This document shows, piece by piece, positions 7,589 through 9,667 of a DNA stretch of 9,667 nucleotides. The notes under the pieces are model-generated. The model was not told the origin of the DNA and ran no database searches. It saw nothing but the letters and a program-made list of their open reading frames with translations. Numbering within the stretch: the stretch's first letter is position 1; each line of letters opens with the position of its first letter. Source of the DNA: Verrucomicrobiales bacterium (GTDB lineage Bacteria > Verrucomicrobiota > Verrucomicrobiia > Verrucomicrobiales > DEV007); assembly GCA_007123695.1 (NCBI GenBank), contig SLGN01000475.1:1-9667 (forward strand), given 5' to 3'. Both the position numbers and the translations under genes were made by a program.

Positions 7589-7669
7589 GGCGTTCTCGGG
7601 CGGGGGATGGTCCCCGGCTGCGCCGACAGATAGCCCATGGCGGGCCGGTTTGGCAAGGGCGACCGCTCC

Positions 7670-9220
7670 TCACAGGGACGGAGGTTCCCAGAGCGGGATC
7701 CCGCCGTCGGCTTCCTGCTCGCGATACCACTCGTGGTAGGGACGGGTTTCCGACATGGGTGCGTCCTCGTTCACCATCAGGGGCCGGGCTTCGGCCCAGT
7801 AGCGATCGTAGGCGGCCTGCATCGCGGCGGCGACCTCGGGATGGCTTTCGATCACGTCGACGGCCTGGCCGGGATCGGCCTCCATGTCGTAGAGCGAGGG
7901 CCCCTGGGGCGGCGCGCCCTTCTTGCCCTTGTTGCCTTTCGCCCCAGGACCGCCGCCGCGAGGCCCCACGTAGCGCCACCGCTGGTTGCGCACCGAGAAG
8001 TTCACATCCTTGAAATCGTCGGGATCCGCTCCCGTGGGCCAGCGGCAGATGTGGTTGAAAATGTGGCGGTCGGCCCAGTCGGGCGCGTCGTTGCCATGCT
8101 CGAGCAGAGGGATCAGGCTGCGGCCCTCGACTTGGTCCTCCGGCAACTCCGCCCCGGCGAAGGCCGCGAAAGTGGGCAGGATGTCGATGTGGGCGGCGAT
8201 GCGGTCGATCTCCCGTCCCGCCTCGACCTGTCCCTTCCAACGCAGGAAGAAAGGCACTCGCGCGCCCCCTTCGTCGGTGGAGCCCTTCAGCCCCTTCATC
8301 CCCGCGTTGTAGAACTGGTAGCCAGGCGCGACATCCTGGCCCGGCCGGCCCGAACCGCCCCCGGTCATTCCGTTGTCGGACATGAAGATGAGCACGGTGT
8401 TCTCCTCGAGGCTCCATTCGGAAAGTTTCGCGAGGAGCCGCCCCATGTTCTCGTCGATGTTTTCGACCATGCCGTAGAATCCAGCCTGTTCCTCGCCGAA
8501 GCCGAGATCGGCGAAGCGCTGCGCATTCCTTTCGGGGGCGATGAAGGGGCCATGGGGCGCGTTGGTGGAGAGATAGCAGAAAAAGGGCTCCCCGGTATCG
8601 GCGCGCTCCTTGATCCAGCCCAGCGCGGCGGTGAAGAAGACGTCGGTGCAAAAGCCCTCGGTGCGAACGAACCGCCCGTTGTGACGGATCACCGGATCGT
8701 GGTAGCTGTTGTTCGGGACATCGGCGCAAGAGCAGTCGTAGGCCTGGCCGATGCCGCCGGCGCCGTGGATGAAGACCTCGTCGAAGCCCCGTTGGTCGGG
8801 CTGGTATTCGTGTTCGTCGCCGAGATGCCACTTGCCGAAGATTCCCGATGCGTAGCCGGCGGTCTTTAGCACCTGCGGCAGGATCGTGGCATCCAGAGTC
8901 ATGCGTTCGCGCTCAAGGATGGTGTGGGTGATGCCGTTTTTTTCCGGGTGGCGGCCCGTCATGATCGACGATCGCGTCGGAGAGCAAGTCGGAGCGACGA
9001 GGAACCGCTCGAAGCGCGTGCTCTCCTCGTGGAGCTGGTCGAGGTTCGGAGTGGCCAGCCACGGGTGCCCGTGGGCTCCGATGGCGGGATATCCTTGGTC
9101 GTCGGTGATCACGAGGACAATGTTGGGAGCTTGCCCGGCCAGCTCGGCGGAAACCGAGGGAACGGGCGCCAACAGCGCGGCGAAGAGGGAGAGGCAGGAT
9201 ACGAGGCGGGAGTTTTTCAT
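7670..9220 (-). CDS. Secreted formylglycine-dependent sulfatase (arylsulfatase family), copy 2
   Basis: This is a 516-residue sulfatase with a clear signal peptide (1-25, likely cleavage after V-S-A at 23-25). The mature protein opens with PNIVLVITDDQGYPAIG, where D40 and D41 bind metal. The signature CSPTRSSIMTG at 79-89 holds the cysteine converted to formylglycine (C79) and R83. FGKWHLG (128-134), APHGPF with H223, SDNGM with D282-N283 (281-285), and MKGLKGSTDEGG with K312 (308-319) follow in the family order. The start at 9220 was chosen because it begins the signal peptide; an in-frame upstream start at 9298 adds 26 residues unlike a signal. A Gly/Lys-rich stretch at 419-440 is unusual. 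It is the first gene of its cluster. It differs widely from the other sulfatase, so the two are not a recent duplicate and probably act on different bonds or substrates. Confidence 0.94.
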   Translation of the reverse strand: MKNSRLVSCLSLFAALLAPVPSVSAELAGQAPNIVLVITDDQGYPAIGAHGHPWLATPNLDQLHEESTRFERFLVAPTCSPTRSSIMTGRHPEKNGITHTILERERMTLDATILPQVLKTAGYASGIFGKWHLGDEHEYQPDQRGFDEVFIHGAGGIGQAYDCSCADVPNNSYHDPVIRHNGRFVRTEGFCTDVFFTAALGWIKERADTGEPFFCYLSTNAPHGPFIAPERNAQRFADLGFGEEQAGFYGMVENIDENMGRLLAKLSEWSLEENTVLIFMSDNGMTGGGSGRPGQDVAPGYQFYNAGMKGLKGSTDEGGARVPFFLRWKGQVEAGREIDRIAAHIDILPTFAAFAGAELPEDQVEGRSLIPLLEHGNDAPDWADRHIFNHICRWPTGADPDDFKDVNFSVRNQRWRYVGPRGGGPGAKGNKGKKGAPPQGPSLYDMEADPGQAVDVIESHPEVAAAMQAAYDRYWAEARPLMVNEDAPMSETRPYHEWYREQEADGGIPLWEPPSL

Positions 9221-9320
9221 CGCAGGAGCGGAGAAGCAGGGCCCAGTGGGGCGCTGGACTGTTGTAATGGCAGGGCGGGGGCCGATGCGGGACTTCAAGC
9301 TCGCCGCGCTCGTCGCCCTG
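9221..9320 (-). promoter_or_regulatory. Leader/promoter region upstream of the sulfatase cluster
   Basis: This 100-bp gap between the right transposase fragment and the second sulfatase gene should hold the promoter of the three-gene cluster. On the minus strand a perfect TTGACA (9324-9319) overlaps the transposase stop codon, but no good -10 box follows at 16-18 bases, so it is only suggestive. A hairpin-forming sequence (9243-9257; CCAGTG and CGCTGG with one G-U pair) lies 23 bases before the start codon. No Shine-Dalgarno sequence is seen. Confidence 0.3.
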
Positions 9321-9667
9321 TCAATCCACGACTTGACGTTCGGACGTTCGCGAGGGCACCGGGTCTTTCTCGGCTCGCGAGTAAAAAAGCGATTCCCCCA
9401 TCACCTCCTTGCGCAAGTCCCGCAGCACCCGCAGCTCGCCCCAGGCCGCTCCGCGCATTCGCCGCGCCCCGGTCATGCGCTTCTCGCCAAAGCGCCTCCC
9501 CTTCCCGCGCTCCCGCTCGAAGACCTCCTCCACAAACCCCGCCGAACCCAGCACCGCCCCGTCGCAGAAATACCTCACCCGCCGCCGCAGCGCCTCCGCC
9601 ACCGGCATCTCCCCGCCGCTCTCCCGCACCGATTCCACCTCCGCCTCGGAAAAGCCGGGACGCCCCA
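9321..9667 (-). CDS. REP-associated transposase (RAYT-like), C-terminal part, cut by window edge
   Basis: The minus strand is open from the right edge to a TGA at 9321, giving 114 residues of a larger protein. The stretch RRRVRYFCDGAVLG followed by FVEEVFERER, then RRFGEKRMTGARRMRGAAWG and LRDLRKE, matches my memory of the C-terminal domain of verrucomicrobial REP-associated transposases. In those the HUH catalytic domain lies upstream, here outside the window. The GTG at 9638 is an internal codon and not a real start, because the reading frame and the family similarity continue past it. It has the same orientation as the transposase at the left end. The last coding bases contain a perfect tandem 8-mer (9335-9350). 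Confidence is lower than for the left gene because no catalytic motif is visible. Confidence 0.7.
   Translation of the reverse strand, partial: GRPGFSEAEVESVRESGGEMPVAEALRRRVRYFCDGAVLGSAGFVEEVFERERGKGRRFGEKRMTGARRMRGAAWGELRVLRDLRKEVMGESLFYSRAEKDPVPSRTSERQVVD
9335..9350. repeat. Perfect tandem repeat of the 8-mer GACGTTCG
   Basis: GACGTTCG occurs twice in a row (9335-9342 and 9343-9350) within the last codons of the right transposase fragment. Since 8 is not a multiple of 3, gain or loss of a unit would shift the reading frame and alter only the extreme C-terminus. It may simply be a chance slip product. Confidence 0.5.

Noticed and set aside
5109..8831. A 1240-codon open frame that looks like a giant sulfatase fusion
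   Set aside because: The upstream 744 codons are the second sulfatase and the transporter read out of frame. The export signal at 6599 marks the real start.
9319..9324. Perfect TTGACA on the minus strand as the sulfatase cluster promoter
   Set aside because: No plausible -10 box lies at 16-18 bases, so it was kept only as a remark in the intergenic entry.

Overview
This GC-rich window (about two thirds G+C by eye, with short AT-rich gaps) most probably comes from a member of the Verrucomicrobiota, perhaps near the Opitutae. The clues are a long three-domain type IspG, the RseP sequence style, REP-associated transposases of the kind common in that phylum, paired secreted sulfatases, and no clear Shine-Dalgarno sequence before any of the eight visible gene starts. 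The phylum call rests on remembered family resemblance and not on a search. Planctomycetes or Lentisphaerae remain possible.

Layout. Bases 1-308 hold the N-terminal third of a REP-associated tyrosine transposase (RAYT), cut by the window edge. A short AT-rich gap follows. Bases 421-4377 are a minus-strand housekeeping cluster, transcribed in the order rseP (site-2 protease), ispG (isoprenoid synthesis), upp (uracil salvage). The rseP stop and ispG start overlap as ATGA. A divergent control region at about 4378-4586 separates rseP from dtd (D-aminoacyl-tRNA deacylase), which runs on the plus strand and ends at a likely intrinsic terminator.

Bases 5109-9220 are a second minus-strand cluster: a secreted sulfatase, a ten-helix EamA/DMT transporter, then a second secreted sulfatase. 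Gaps are 81 and 62 bp, which suggests one transcript. Both sulfatases keep the cysteine that is converted to formylglycine, the metal and substrate-site motifs, and N-terminal export signals. Together they look like part of a pathway for desulfating environmental sulfated compounds, with the transporter possibly moving a small product. Substrates cannot be read from the sequence. Bases 9321-9667 hold the C-terminal part of another RAYT in the same orientation as the first.

I see no CRISPR array, phage, toxin-antitoxin or defence genes, tRNA or rRNA, and no convincing sign of a new biological system. The points most worth a second look are the same-strand RAYT fragments bracketing about 9 kb, the sulfatase-transporter-sulfatase cluster, the exact internal repeat in long IspG, and the absence of dxr beside rseP.
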